From positions 10,162 through 74,161 of the forward strand of contig JBELHR010000008.1 of NCBI GenBank assembly GCA_042091275.1: a DNA stretch of 64,000 nucleotides. The letters run 5' to 3'. Both the position numbers and the translations under genes were made by a program. Shown in pieces: positions 1-8,235 of this stretch. This DNA comes from JBELHR01 sp042091275 (lineage in GTDB: Bacteria > Bacteroidota > Bacteroidia > Flavobacteriales > Flavobacteriaceae). How positions within the stretch are numbered: the first letter of the stretch is position 1; each line of letters starts with the position of its first letter. The notes under the pieces are model-generated. The model was not told where the DNA came from and searched no databases. It saw only the letters and a program-made list of their open reading frames with translations.

Positions 1-95
1 TGTTTTTCTTGATTCTCGATGCCTTTATTTTTGAGAAGCGAACGGCTTGGGTCAAAAGAATTGATTTATTCAAAGAAAAAACGCAGAAATCATGA
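1..95 (+). CDS. batB: BatB, VWA-domain aerotolerance protein, C-terminal end only
   Basis: An open frame enters from the left edge (first full codon at base 3) and stops at TGA 93-95. The 30 visible residues begin FFLILDAFIFEKRTAWVKR and end in a short basic tail. This matches the end of Bacteroidetes BatB proteins, membrane-anchored von Willebrand A proteins, as I know them; the VWA domain lies outside the window. The stop overlaps the batC start as ATGA, so the two are translationally coupled. The call rests on this tail plus the batC-batD-batE genes that follow. Confidence 0.8.
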   Translation, partial: FFLILDAFIFEKRTAWVKRIDLFKEKTQKS

Positions 96-823
96 GAATA
101 GTATTAGTCTTATTTTTCGTTTTTAGTATTCAAAATATAAGCGCCCAAGACAGGGACAGTATTTCTGGTGCGCGAAAGGCAAGAGCTCTTGTTCGTCAAG
201 GGAACGAGTTGTTTCAAACCGAACAATTTACAGATGCATCCGTGGCTTATAAAAAAGCCTTGGAACAGAACCCTAGCTATGCCAAAGCGGCCTATAACTT
301 GGGAGGAGCTCTGTATCAAACTGAAAATTACGAAGAGGCCTTAAAAGCCTATGAGCTCTCTGTAAACAATGCGACCTCTTTGCCCGCTGCTGCCCAGAGT
401 TTTCACAATTCGGGTAATGTGCACATGCAAACTAAAAATTACAAGGAAGCCATAGAGGCTTATAAAAATTCTTTGCGTCTAAACCCTTCGGATGAGGAGA
501 CTAGATATAATTTAGCAGTCGCTCAACAAAAACAAAAAGACCAAAATCAACAGGAGCAAAACAAAGATCAAAACAAGGATCAAAACAAGGATCAGAAAGA
601 CCAAAAAGAGCAACAAAACAAGCCTGATCAACAGGATCAAAAAGACCAGCAAGACAAAGGCGATCCAAAAGACAAACAAGATCAAGGGCAACCCAAAGAA
701 ATGACTCCTGAGCAGATGAAGCAAATGCTGGAAAGTTTAAACAACGAGGAGAAAAAGACCCAAGAGAAGATGAATGCCAAAGAGGCAAAGGGCAAAAAGA
801 AAAATAAAGAAAAGGATTGGTAA
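92..823 (+). CDS. batC: BatC, exported TPR protein
   Basis: This is a 243-residue protein with a signal peptide (about residues 1-19, ending NISAQ). Tetratricopeptide repeats cover about residues 33-140, with helices such as YKKALEQNPSYAKAAYNLG and YKNSLRLNPSDEETRYNLA. A low-complexity segment of K, D and Q follows at 146-201, built on NKDQ/QKDQ units, and the tail is basic. TPR proteins of this kind sit between BatB and BatD in Bacteroidetes aerotolerance loci and probably act as periplasmic scaffolds in a Bat complex. It overlaps batB by 4 bases, and batD begins one base after its stop. The Bat complex has been linked to oxygen tolerance and envelope stress; its biochemical role is unsettled. 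Confidence 0.88.
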   Translation: MRIVLVLFFVFSIQNISAQDRDSISGARKARALVRQGNELFQTEQFTDASVAYKKALEQNPSYAKAAYNLGGALYQTENYEEALKAYELSVNNATSLPAAAQSFHNSGNVHMQTKNYKEAIEAYKNSLRLNPSDEETRYNLAVAQQKQKDQNQQEQNKDQNKDQNKDQKDQKEQQNKPDQQDQKDQQDKGDPKDKQDQGQPKEMTPEQMKQMLESLNNEEKKTQEKMNAKEAKGKKKNKEKDW

Positions 824-824
824 A

Positions 825-2603
825 ATGATGTCTAGAGGTTTTAAAATAGGACTTATTGTATTTCTCACCTTTTTGGGATTACAGGATATTTATGCCCAGG
901 ACCAACCGGAACTAAGGGCTACCGTATCCAAATCTAAAGTAGCCAAAAACGGAAGGCTTCGTGTGGAGTTTACAGTGAATCGCCAAGGAGCAGATCACTT
1001 CAAAGCACCTAACTTTACGAATTTTAGAGTTATTTCAGGACCTATGTCCTCCATTAAGCAATCTTGGATAAACGGAAAAAGCACCTATCGACAAAGTTAT
1101 ATTTATACGGTAAGCCCACAGAAATTTGGCGAATTGAGTCTCGGAGCAGCTGAAATTGAGTTTGAGGGCAAAATTTTAAAATCCAATCGCGTGAAAATTC
1201 AGGTGGTCTCTGAAAAAGAAATGCCCAAAGACCCGAATGATCCCGAGTATATAGCCAAGGAAAATGTGCATATGGTGACTATGGTTTCCGACAAAAGTCC
1301 TTATGTCGGGGAAGGTATCTATGTGGAATATCGCCTCTACTTTAGCGAAAATATTGGGCTTTCAGATGCGGTTCCACGCAACGTGCCAAATTACAATGGA
1401 TTTTGGAATGAAGAGATAGAAAGTAAAGGCTTTCAGCTTAAATATGGAGATTTTAACGGAGAGAAATATCGTTATGTCACGATAAAAAAATCTTTGCTTA
1501 TCCCTCAGAGATCCGGAGAATTAATTATTGATAATATGGGGGTAGATATCAGTTTACAGGTCCCTACAAATCAAGCGGACTTCTTTGGTAATCGCTTGAT
1601 GAACTCCCTGACCAAAACATTTGATACCGGGAAAAAAATAATTAGGGTAAAAGCGCTTCCCGAGGAAGGTAAGCCTCTAAATTTTGGGGGAGCTGTAGGA
1701 GATTTTGACCTCTCTTTTACCACCGACAAAAAAGAATTAAAATCCAATGAATCCCTAGCTGTAAAGGTTGAGATATCTGGAATGGGTAATTTAAAACTTT
1801 TTGAAATTCCGGAGATAAGTGTCCCCAATGAATTGGAGCTTTACGCCCCAGAGCGCAAGGAAAAAGTATCCAACTCAACGAAAGGTATTAAAGGCTCTGT
1901 TTACGACGAGTATACTTTAGTTCCTCAAAAGGGCGGACGCTACACCATTCCATCAGTAGCTTTTTCATATTTCGACCCGGAGGACAAAAAATATCACGAA
2001 CTAAAAAGCGAAGATCTCTTTTTGACCGTAAATCAAGGGAACTCCATTCAAGCCATAAGTCCAGGAACCTCCTCGGTAGACAAAAAAGAGGTGATCTCAA
2101 ACGACAGTTTCCGTTATATCGCAACTACAACGGAATTCCAAGATCTAAAAAAGGAGGCTTTTTTCGGTTCTTCTAAATTTTATATTTGGTTGTTGTTACC
2201 GATGATTGCAATCCCGATTGGAATCTTTTTTGGAAATGCTCGTGCCGCCCGTGCTGCCGATTTGAGTGGGGCAAAGAGGAGAAGAGCAGACCGTCTTGCC
2301 AAGAAATATTTGTCTGAAGCTAAGAAAAAAATCAAGAGTAAGGAAGAGTTTTACGGAGCTTTGGAGCGAGCGCTTCACAACTATCTCAAGGCAAAATTAT
2401 CTGTCGAGACAACCGATATAAGTCAAGATAATATTCGTTTGCTATTGGAAGAAAAACAAATTAGCTCTGAGGCGGTTGACGCCTTTATGCAAGTATTTGA
2501 AGATTGCGAGTTTGCGCGTTACACACCGATTACCGATCTGATGATTCGCGAGGAATACGACAAGGCAAAAGAAGCCATAAGTTTAATAGATAAGCAACTG
2601 TAG
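825..2603 (+). CDS. batD: BatD, exported and membrane-anchored aerotolerance protein
   Basis: This is a 592-residue protein. I start at ATG 825 because it begins a clean signal peptide (MMSRGFKIGLIVFLTFLGL, cleavage after about residue 26) one base after batC stops; an in-frame start further upstream would lie inside batC and lack the signal. The large periplasmic part is beta-rich (oxygen-tolerance/BatD family). One membrane helix lies at about residues 451-470 (YIWLLLPMIAIPIGIFF), followed by a basic helical cytoplasmic tail of about 120 residues. In the Bat system it should pair with the membrane VWA proteins BatA and BatB. The next gene, batE, begins one base after the stop. Confidence 0.9.
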   Translation: MMSRGFKIGLIVFLTFLGLQDIYAQDQPELRATVSKSKVAKNGRLRVEFTVNRQGADHFKAPNFTNFRVISGPMSSIKQSWINGKSTYRQSYIYTVSPQKFGELSLGAAEIEFEGKILKSNRVKIQVVSEKEMPKDPNDPEYIAKENVHMVTMVSDKSPYVGEGIYVEYRLYFSENIGLSDAVPRNVPNYNGFWNEEIESKGFQLKYGDFNGEKYRYVTIKKSLLIPQRSGELIIDNMGVDISLQVPTNQADFFGNRLMNSLTKTFDTGKKIIRVKALPEEGKPLNFGGAVGDFDLSFTTDKKELKSNESLAVKVEISGMGNLKLFEIPEISVPNELELYAPERKEKVSNSTKGIKGSVYDEYTLVPQKGGRYTIPSVAFSYFDPEDKKYHELKSEDLFLTVNQGNSIQAISPGTSSVDKKEVISNDSFRYIATTTEFQDLKKEAFFGSSKFYIWLLLPMIAIPIGIFFGNARAARAADLSGAKRRRADRLAKKYLSEAKKKIKSKEEFYGALERALHNYLKAKLSVETTDISQDNIRLLLEEKQISSEAVDAFMQVFEDCEFARYTPITDLMIREEYDKAKEAISLIDKQL

Positions 2604-2604
2604 C

Positions 2605-3387
2605 ATGAGGACATTAGTATTGATTTTGACCCTAGGACTGCTGAGTTTTCAAGATATAAAAGCTCAGGATATAGATTCTACACAGCAAAATTTGCAAGTC
2701 TTATTTCAGGAGGCTAATGATGCCTATCGCTCAGAGGACTACGCTTCTGCCCAAGAAATCTACCAAGCCATAGAAGACTCTTCTTGGGTCTCTGCGGAAT
2801 TGTATTTGAATATAGGGAATACCTTTTATCAGCAACAGCAGTTAGCTCCTAGTATTTATTATTTCGAAAAAGGGCTTTTGCTGGACCCCGCAAACCAGGA
2901 TTTGACAAAAAACCTAGAGATCGCAAATCGCAATACTATAGACCAAATAAACGCCCTTCCGCAAAGCGTTTACCAAAAGATAGACGTTAAGTTTTTTAAG
3001 AGTTTGTCTGTGAATCAATGGGCCTTGTTAACGGTACTCATGAGTTTTGTTTTTGGTTTGAGCTTTTTGTTTTTTCACTTTTCAGTCACTCCTACCAAGC
3101 GTCGTATATTTTTTATATCTAGTATTTTATCAGCCGCTCTTCTTTTGGCCAGTTTAGGTATAAGCTTTAAGGAGTACAGTGAGTTTGAGGCCGATCGACC
3201 AGCAATTGTTTTTGTTCAAGAAGTCAAGGTCAAAAATGCTCCTCTAGAAAACGCAGAAGATGAATTTTTATTGCATGAAGGAACCAAAGTTCAAGTTTTG
3301 GATCAGATAGACCTTTGGAGAAAAATCAGCATCAAAGACGGAAGTCAAGGATGGGTCCAAAGCAAAACGATAAAAGAACTCAAATGA
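2605..3387 (+). CDS. batE: BatE, TPR and SH3-domain membrane protein
   Basis: This 260-residue protein has a signal peptide (1-20, ending DIKAQ), TPR helices over about 30-115, two membrane helices at about 137-160 and 167-188, and a bacterial SH3-type domain at about 200-258 (VFVQEVKVKNAPLENA ... GWVQSKTIKEL). This order matches BatE of the Bacteroidetes aerotolerance operon. The SH3 domain suggests contact with peptidoglycan or a partner protein. It is the last bat gene. Its stop overlaps the start of the following epimerase gene as ATGA, so that gene is probably on the same transcript. Confidence 0.88.
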   Translation: MRTLVLILTLGLLSFQDIKAQDIDSTQQNLQVLFQEANDAYRSEDYASAQEIYQAIEDSSWVSAELYLNIGNTFYQQQQLAPSIYYFEKGLLLDPANQDLTKNLEIANRNTIDQINALPQSVYQKIDVKFFKSLSVNQWALLTVLMSFVFGLSFLFFHFSVTPTKRRIFFISSILSAALLLASLGISFKEYSEFEADRPAIVFVQEVKVKNAPLENAEDEFLLHEGTKVQVLDQIDLWRKISIKDGSQGWVQSKTIKELK

Positions 3388-4319
3388 GCAAGCGATATCT
3401 AATCTCTGGAGGAACCGGTCTGGTGGGGTCCGCCCTTGTAAAAGAGCTGAGCAAACAAGGCCACCACATACATATTTTGACTCGTAACCCTCGCGCCTAT
3501 TCCTCAAGTGATCACGTGACTTATTTTGAATGGAATCCAAAGCAAAACATTTTGGACTCCGAGGCGCTAAACGGGGTAGAGCATATTATTCATTTGGCAG
3601 GGTCTAATATAGCAGGCTCTAGTTGGTCAGAGGATTATAAAAAAGAGCTAATGGACTCCAGAATACTCGGGACCCGATTATTGTGCTCTGAGCTCAAAAA
3701 ACAAAGTCATAAGGTCCAATCCATTGTGTCGAGTTCGGCAGTGGGCTTTTATGGATCTTATCTAGATAATTCCTCCAAAAAATTCTCGGAAGAGGAGGCT
3801 GCGGAATCGGTAGATTTCCTATCCGATCTCTGTGTGAAGTGGGAAGAAGAACTCCAGAGACTCAGTGCCTTTGCAAACAGAACAGTTATTTTGCGTTTTG
3901 GGCTGGTCCTGTCAAAGGACGGCGGTCTATTCCAAAGGCTTAAGCCTGTTTTTGAACTATATCAAGGAGCGGTTTTAGGCGGCGGTAAACAAGGGTTTTC
4001 GTGGATTCACATAGAGGACCTGACAAAACTTATATTCTGGTCCGAATCTCAGAAAGGAATATTTAATGCCGTAAGTCCAAATCCGGTTAGCAATGCCAGC
4101 TTTACTAAGGCTATGAACAAGAGCATGGGTAAGTTTTCACTCCTCCCTCGAGTTCCATCCTTTTTGATTCGAACAATTTTCGGAGAGCTTTCCACACTTT
4201 TTTTAAAAGGACAATACGTAAGTGCTCAAAAGATTCTAGATATGGGCTTTGAATTTAGACATACCGATCTTTTAGAGACCTTAAATAGTCTGCTCAAAAA
4301 GAGATCCAGAACTAACTAA
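3384..4319 (+). CDS. TIGR01777-family NAD(P)-dependent epimerase (YfcH/SDR39U1-like)
   Basis: This is a 311-residue protein starting at ATG 3384 inside the batE stop. An upstream in-frame start exists within batE, but MSKRYLISGGTGLVGSALVK is the usual family N-terminus. The Rossmann motif GGTGLVG is at 9-15. Other family features are IHLAGSNIAGSSW, SSSAVGFYG and a C-terminal half with LLPRVPSFLIR, as in the DUF1731 region of these proteins. They are atypical extended short-chain dehydrogenases of unknown substrate. The last 39 bases overlap the convergent cvpA gene. Confidence 0.85.
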   Translation: MSKRYLISGGTGLVGSALVKELSKQGHHIHILTRNPRAYSSSDHVTYFEWNPKQNILDSEALNGVEHIIHLAGSNIAGSSWSEDYKKELMDSRILGTRLLCSELKKQSHKVQSIVSSSAVGFYGSYLDNSSKKFSEEEAAESVDFLSDLCVKWEEELQRLSAFANRTVILRFGLVLSKDGGLFQRLKPVFELYQGAVLGGGKQGFSWIHIEDLTKLIFWSESQKGIFNAVSPNPVSNASFTKAMNKSMGKFSLLPRVPSFLIRTIFGELSTLFLKGQYVSAQKILDMGFEFRHTDLLETLNSLLKKRSRTN

Positions 4320-4784
4320 AGGATACATCTGTTCCACTAGTTCTATAAGGGGAGAGTACAAGATACTGGCCTGTAGCACATCGGAATCAATAAATTCAAA
4401 CTTGCCGTTTACCAGAGAGAAGAAATAGAGAACAATACTCAGAATTAAACCTACTTTTAGCAAACCAAAAACCCCTCCTAAAAGCTTGTTGAGCCATCCC
4501 AAAAGCGCAAAATCTGCAGCTTTGGTGAGGAGCTTGCCCGCGAGGGAAATAGAAAAAACGATGGCGATAAAGGTCAATGCAAAAGCAGAAATTTCAATAT
4601 ACTTCTCGTTCCAGGACAAATAATCGCTGAGAAGATTTCCAATATAATGAGAAAAATAAACGGCACCGTAGACTCCCAAAACAAGTGCTAGAAGGGAGGC
4701 AATCTCAACAAAAAAACCTTTGAATAAGCCTTTTATAAGACCGTAGAGAAGGACGATGCAAATAATTATATCTATAGTTTCCAT
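4281..4784 (-). CDS. cvpA: CvpA-family membrane protein
   Basis: The protein has 167 residues from METIDIIICIVLLYGLIKGL. In-frame codons upstream exist, but this Met opens the first helix and fits family length. Four hydrophobic helices are visible (about 3-20, 28-50, 62-85, 98-122), with the family pattern of small residues in GLIKGLFKGFFVEIASLLAL. CvpA was first described for colicin V production in E. coli and in many bacteria affects envelope stress tolerance and division; its molecular role is unresolved. The gene runs against the epimerase gene and their 3' ends overlap by 39 bases, with both stops clear. Confidence 0.83.
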   Translation of the reverse strand: METIDIIICIVLLYGLIKGLFKGFFVEIASLLALVLGVYGAVYFSHYIGNLLSDYLSWNEKYIEISAFALTFIAIVFSISLAGKLLTKAADFALLGWLNKLLGGVFGLLKVGLILSIVLYFFSLVNGKFEFIDSDVLQASILYSPLIELVEQMYPLVSSGSLFEQTI

Positions 4785-4847
4785 GAATGTGTTTTCCACT
4801 TTGATAACTAAGGTAAATATAACTAAATTTACCACTTAAACGATTTT

Positions 4848-5201
4848 ATGCACAAGGAAGAAAAGCTCAAAGACGATTGGGAAGCAATAGTCAAATTTAT
4901 ATCCAATAAGTTTGGAGAGGGAGAGCGACTAGATCTGGATTCTATCATCTATTTGATTGGAATTCAAGAATTGGGTCAAGGAAAGAGACGCTTTAAAAAG
5001 GATGAGAAAATAAACCTGATGCACATTGCAATTTGTCGTTTACTCGAACCCTATGGCTACTACGAATTCGACTTTTTCGACGAAGAGGGTTGGCCTCATT
5101 TTAAATCGAATGAGACGCTTCCAAATTTAAAAGCAGGGGAGCAAACGGTTTTGATGAAAGAGGCAATTGTAAAATACTTTAAAGATTCATTTGATGATTA
5201 A
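4848..5201 (+). CDS. Conserved small acidic cytoplasmic protein of unknown function
   Basis: This 117-residue protein has no signal peptide or membrane segment. It contains LDLDSIIYLIGIQELGQG and a tail rich in aromatic and acidic residues (YGYYEFDFFDEEGWPHF). I believe similar proteins occur widely in Flavobacteriia, often near cvpA, but I know of no function. It is divergent from cvpA (63 bases between starts) and overlaps the next gene by 8 bases, which suggests co-transcription with the exported thioredoxin-fold protein. Confidence 0.72.
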   Translation: MHKEEKLKDDWEAIVKFISNKFGEGERLDLDSIIYLIGIQELGQGKRRFKKDEKINLMHIAICRLLEPYGYYEFDFFDEEGWPHFKSNETLPNLKAGEQTVLMKEAIVKYFKDSFDD

Positions 5202-6534
5202 AAACACCTTAGTATTAGTTTTCTGTTTATTTCAGTCCTTAGCGATATTTTCTCAAAATAGAATAGAGGGAAAACTCGAGAATTCTTCGGATTTCACCTA
5301 TGCTTTGCTCTACAAAGTAAATGGGACAGAACGAAAGTTTATCGCCAACAAAAATCTCATTAACGGAAGCTTCCGATTTGACTTGGCGGAGAATTTACCC
5401 GCGGGAGTATACCGCGTAGTTTTCGATTATAGAGCTGGGGTATACTTGGACGTTTATTACAACACAAAAGAGTCCATAAGCTTTACCCTCGATCCTTCCA
5501 ACCCAGATTTTACGGTGAGTTTTACAAGCTCTGTCGAGAATAAAATATTTTATGAATTTTTCCAAGAGAAATCTCTGGCTCAAATTGATTTAGATCAAGC
5601 TCAAGTCGATTTTCTGTCCGATGCGTCCAAAGCAAATTCAGAATCTTATAAAACAAATAGAAAAGAACTGATTGCTATCCAAAATGCAGCTTTGCAAAAT
5701 TCGGTAGGTCTTTATGTCGCGCCTTTTATCATTGCCAATATTCGAAATAATCCGAAAGATCCGGTAAGTAATGGTTTGGAATATTTGCAATATGTCAAGG
5801 ACCATTATTTTGATAATTTAGATTTTAGAGATAAAACAGTTTTAAACTCAGATTATTTTTACACAAAAATAAGCGACTATGTGTTTTATTTGAGTCGTTC
5901 CCAAAATCCTGCGAATCAATCTGAACTTTACAAAGAGGCTATCGGTTTCACTTTAGGTCAAGATTCTTCTCAAGAATTTAAAGCGAACGTCACGGAAATG
6001 CTCATCAAACAGTTTAAACAGTATGAGGATCTGGAAATGGTGAATTTCTTAATGAATAATTACTATGAGAAATTTCCAATAGCATTGCAAAATCAGGACT
6101 TTATAAAAGATACTAGATTGGCCTTGTCCACTGCAGTAGGAAATATCGCCCCGGACTTTAACTGGAAAAAAGAAGGTGTTGAAACTTCCCTCTTTGAGGA
6201 GTTGGGAACCAATTCTACCATACTCGTTTTTTGGTCTAGCAGTTGTGGTCACTGTTTAAAGGAGATTCCAGAACTATATAAAAATACGGCGGGAGATTCC
6301 AGTATTCAGGTGATTGCTGTGGGTATGGAGGAAGAGTCGGAGGATTGGGATCAAATGATTCAGTCCATGCCAAAATGGAAGCATGTGCTCGCATTGGAAA
6401 AATGGGAGAATCCTATCGCTCGTAGCTACAATATAATTGGGACACCTACTTATTTTGTATTGGATAATAGCGCTATGATTATTCAAAAACCCAAAGACTT
6501 GGGTGTGTTAAACCAATGGCTTGAAAACCAGTGA
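5194..6534 (+). CDS. Exported thioredoxin-fold (TlpA-like) protein with long N-terminal domain
   Basis: The protein has 446 residues from ATG 5194; a TTG lies one codon upstream. A signal peptide covers about 1-21 (MIKNTLVLVFCLFQSLAIFSQ). The N-terminal 120 residues are beta-rich (RIEGKLENSSDFTYALLYKV), like the DUF4369-type domains common in Bacteroidetes TlpA proteins. A helical middle follows, then a thioredoxin-like domain from about 310 with the active-site pair C351-G-H-C354 (SSSCGHCLKEIP) and the cis-Pro loop IGTPTYFVLD. It is probably a periplasmic thiol-disulfide oxidoreductase; its client is not known. It overlaps the small upstream gene by 8 bases. Confidence 0.82.
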   Translation: MIKNTLVLVFCLFQSLAIFSQNRIEGKLENSSDFTYALLYKVNGTERKFIANKNLINGSFRFDLAENLPAGVYRVVFDYRAGVYLDVYYNTKESISFTLDPSNPDFTVSFTSSVENKIFYEFFQEKSLAQIDLDQAQVDFLSDASKANSESYKTNRKELIAIQNAALQNSVGLYVAPFIIANIRNNPKDPVSNGLEYLQYVKDHYFDNLDFRDKTVLNSDYFYTKISDYVFYLSRSQNPANQSELYKEAIGFTLGQDSSQEFKANVTEMLIKQFKQYEDLEMVNFLMNNYYEKFPIALQNQDFIKDTRLALSTAVGNIAPDFNWKKEGVETSLFEELGTNSTILVFWSSSCGHCLKEIPELYKNTAGDSSIQVIAVGMEEESEDWDQMIQSMPKWKHVLALEKWENPIARSYNIIGTPTYFVLDNSAMIIQKPKDLGVLNQWLENQ

Positions 6535-6538
6535 AATA

Positions 6539-6565
6539 CCTACAAGTAGGGAGTGGGATATATCC
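6539..6565. repeat. Two adjacent inverted repeats after the thioredoxin-fold gene
   Basis: CCTAC-AA-GTAGG (6539-6550) and the perfect palindrome GGATATATCC (6556-6565) lie 5 bases apart, starting 5 bases after the upstream stop codon. There is no T-run, so they are not a terminator. The function is unknown; a protein-binding site or a remnant element is possible. The rest of 6566-6710 shows no gene. Confidence 0.45.
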
Positions 6566-6710
6566 GTATAACTAGGTATTGTGCTATTCTTTGAATTCCT
6601 TTATTTTTACAATAACGAGGCTAGGGTTTATTTGTGAAAACATTAAATGCTTGGAAAAGGAAGATTACCAAACCCAATGTTTTAGAGTTGTCCTCTAACC
6701 CCTTAAATTG

Positions 6711-6750
6711 AAAATCACCATAACTGCTTACAGTTATGGTGATTTTTTTT
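6711..6750. terminator. Bidirectional intrinsic terminator
   Basis: A perfect 16-bp stem, AAAATCACCATAACTG (6711-6726), with loop CTTA and its exact complement 6731-6746, is followed by a T-run to 6750. It ends the plus-strand cvpA-side transcript and, read on the minus strand, the yraN transcript. The yraN stop codon (6749-6751) touches its edge. Confidence 0.88.
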
Positions 6751-7090
6751 AGAGCCCCATCCAATGCTTGATCACCGGTTTGTCAACCGAAGAGATTTCC
6801 ACTTTGATAAGATCGATGCGAATATCTTTATCCAATCCCTTGCTTTGGGCGTAGTAATTCATGCAGGACTGAATTCTTCGGTACTGCAAAGAGCGAAATA
6901 TCGGAGCGATGGAGCGCTTGTCTTTTCTGGTTTTAACTTCTACTGCGATGAGGTTTCTACCATGTTCAAAGATCAAATCTACTTCGAAATGTCCCAAACG
7001 ATAATTTTTAGCCAAAAGCTTATAGCCTTTTTCGATTAAAAAGTTACGTGCAAGAGCCTCGCCTAAACGTCCGAGCTCCTGCTTTTTCAT
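6749..7090 (-). CDS. yraN: UPF0102/YraN-family nuclease-fold protein
   Basis: The protein has 113 residues, the usual size. It begins MKKQELGRLGEALARNFLIEK and carries the PD-(D/E)xK-type core with E36, D38, E51 and K53 (FEVDLIFEHGRNLIAVEVKTR). The fold is that of Holliday-junction resolvase-like nucleases, but no definite substrate is established for the family. It begins one base after the stop of the LD-carboxypeptidase gene, so the two form an operon. Confidence 0.88.
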   Translation of the reverse strand: MKKQELGRLGEALARNFLIEKGYKLLAKNYRLGHFEVDLIFEHGRNLIAVEVKTRKDKRSIAPIFRSLQYRRIQSCMNYYAQSKGLDKDIRIDLIKVEISSVDKPVIKHWMGL

Positions 7091-7091
7091 A

Positions 7092-8117
7092 TTAATTCTT
7101 AAAACGAATTTTACTCTCCTTATGGCTGGATTTAATCGTTACCATTCTACCCAAAATTAAAGTCATATTTAAGGAGTTGTGGCCAGCGGGGAAATTGAAA
7201 AGTATTGGAAAATCGTAATTTTTAAAAACATCTAGTATTAACTCTTCGGTAGTCAAACCAAAGGGGGTACTATTTATTCTTGCTTTACTTATGTTTCCTA
7301 CGACAACACCTTTGCAGTTTTTGAAATAGCCATTTCGATCCATTTGTCGCAACATCCGATCCAGGTGATAGTCGTATTCTCCAATTTCTTCAAAAAAAAG
7401 TATCTTTCCTGAAACATCTAGGTCTGTCGCTGTTCCTAGCATGGTTTGTAAGAGGGTTAAGTTACCACCTACTAAAATTCCAGAAGCCTTACCCTCGCGA
7501 TTTAGAGGATTTCCGGGGATATCGTATACTAATTTCTTCCCGAACAACACTTCCTGCAGAGAATTCATACTCTTGGCAACATCTTCCTCGTCGTCTAGCA
7601 TATTGATGGGCATAATCCCGTGAATACTCTCTATTCCTAAGTTGTTTATCGCATTGTGTAGAACCGTAATGTCCGAATAACCAATAACCCATTTAGGATT
7701 TGCAGAAAACTTGGTAAAATCGACAGCATCTATTATTCGTGCCGTACCATAGCCTCCGCGTGCTGCCCAAATCGCATCTATGGAGGGATCGTCCAAAGCC
7801 CATTGTAAATCTTTGAGACGCTCCGAATCACTAGAGGCAAAATGGCCGCTTTTTCCGTAAATATTCGGTCCAGTTACTACCTTTAGACCCCAGGATTTTA
7901 GGATGGAAATTCCTTTTAAAATGGATTGATTATCCAAAATAACTCCCGAGGGAGCAACCAGGGCAACTGTGTCTCCCCTCTTTAGATAATCCGGTCTTTT
8001 TAATTGTATTTCAGCCATTTTTGTTAAAGGTATTTCATTTGAGAAAACTTGTTGGGCATTTGTAGAATCCATTAAGAGCAGATAGAAAAGCACAAATCCG
8101 AACCGTATACTTGACAT
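7092..8117 (-). CDS. Exported S66-family LD-carboxypeptidase
   Basis: The protein has 341 residues from the ATG read at 8117, chosen because it begins a hydrophobic export signal (MSSIRFGFVLFYLLLMDSTNAQ); the longer frame adds 12 residues before it. Family motifs are GDTVALVAPSG, WAARGGYGTARIID and GYSDIT, where Ser148 is the expected nucleophile. FFEEIGEYDYHLDRML and PAGHNSLNMTL should supply the Glu and His of the triad. S66 enzymes remove the terminal D-Ala from tetrapeptides in peptidoglycan recycling. An exported form suggests periplasmic action; LdcA of E. coli is cytoplasmic. It is the first gene of a pair with yraN and is divergent from metG. Confidence 0.85.
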   Translation of the reverse strand: MSSIRFGFVLFYLLLMDSTNAQQVFSNEIPLTKMAEIQLKRPDYLKRGDTVALVAPSGVILDNQSILKGISILKSWGLKVVTGPNIYGKSGHFASSDSERLKDLQWALDDPSIDAIWAARGGYGTARIIDAVDFTKFSANPKWVIGYSDITVLHNAINNLGIESIHGIMPINMLDDEEDVAKSMNSLQEVLFGKKLVYDIPGNPLNREGKASGILVGGNLTLLQTMLGTATDLDVSGKILFFEEIGEYDYHLDRMLRQMDRNGYFKNCKGVVVGNISKARINSTPFGLTTEELILDVFKNYDFPILFNFPAGHNSLNMTLILGRMVTIKSSHKESKIRFKN

Positions 8118-8235
8118 ATAATATATATTTGCTTTAAATGTATCAAATTCCACTAATTTTCAAATTAGAAACTAGATTTATTCTTAATTTTGACATCGTT
8201 AAGATAACGTTATTTACACACAAGAGATTATAGGC

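Noticed and set aside
6648..6686. Possible 12-codon ORF between the thioredoxin-fold gene and terminator
   Set aside because: It is too short, with no leader-type codon bias and no amino acid gene following.
8124..8131. TATATTTG as the metG promoter
   Set aside because: It matches the -7 element, but no TTG lies at the -33 distance, and the region is AT-rich, so a chance match is likely.
8204..8213. Palindrome ATAACGTTAT upstream of metG as an operator
   Set aside because: A ten-base AT-rich palindrome is expected by chance in this genome and no second copy is seen nearby.
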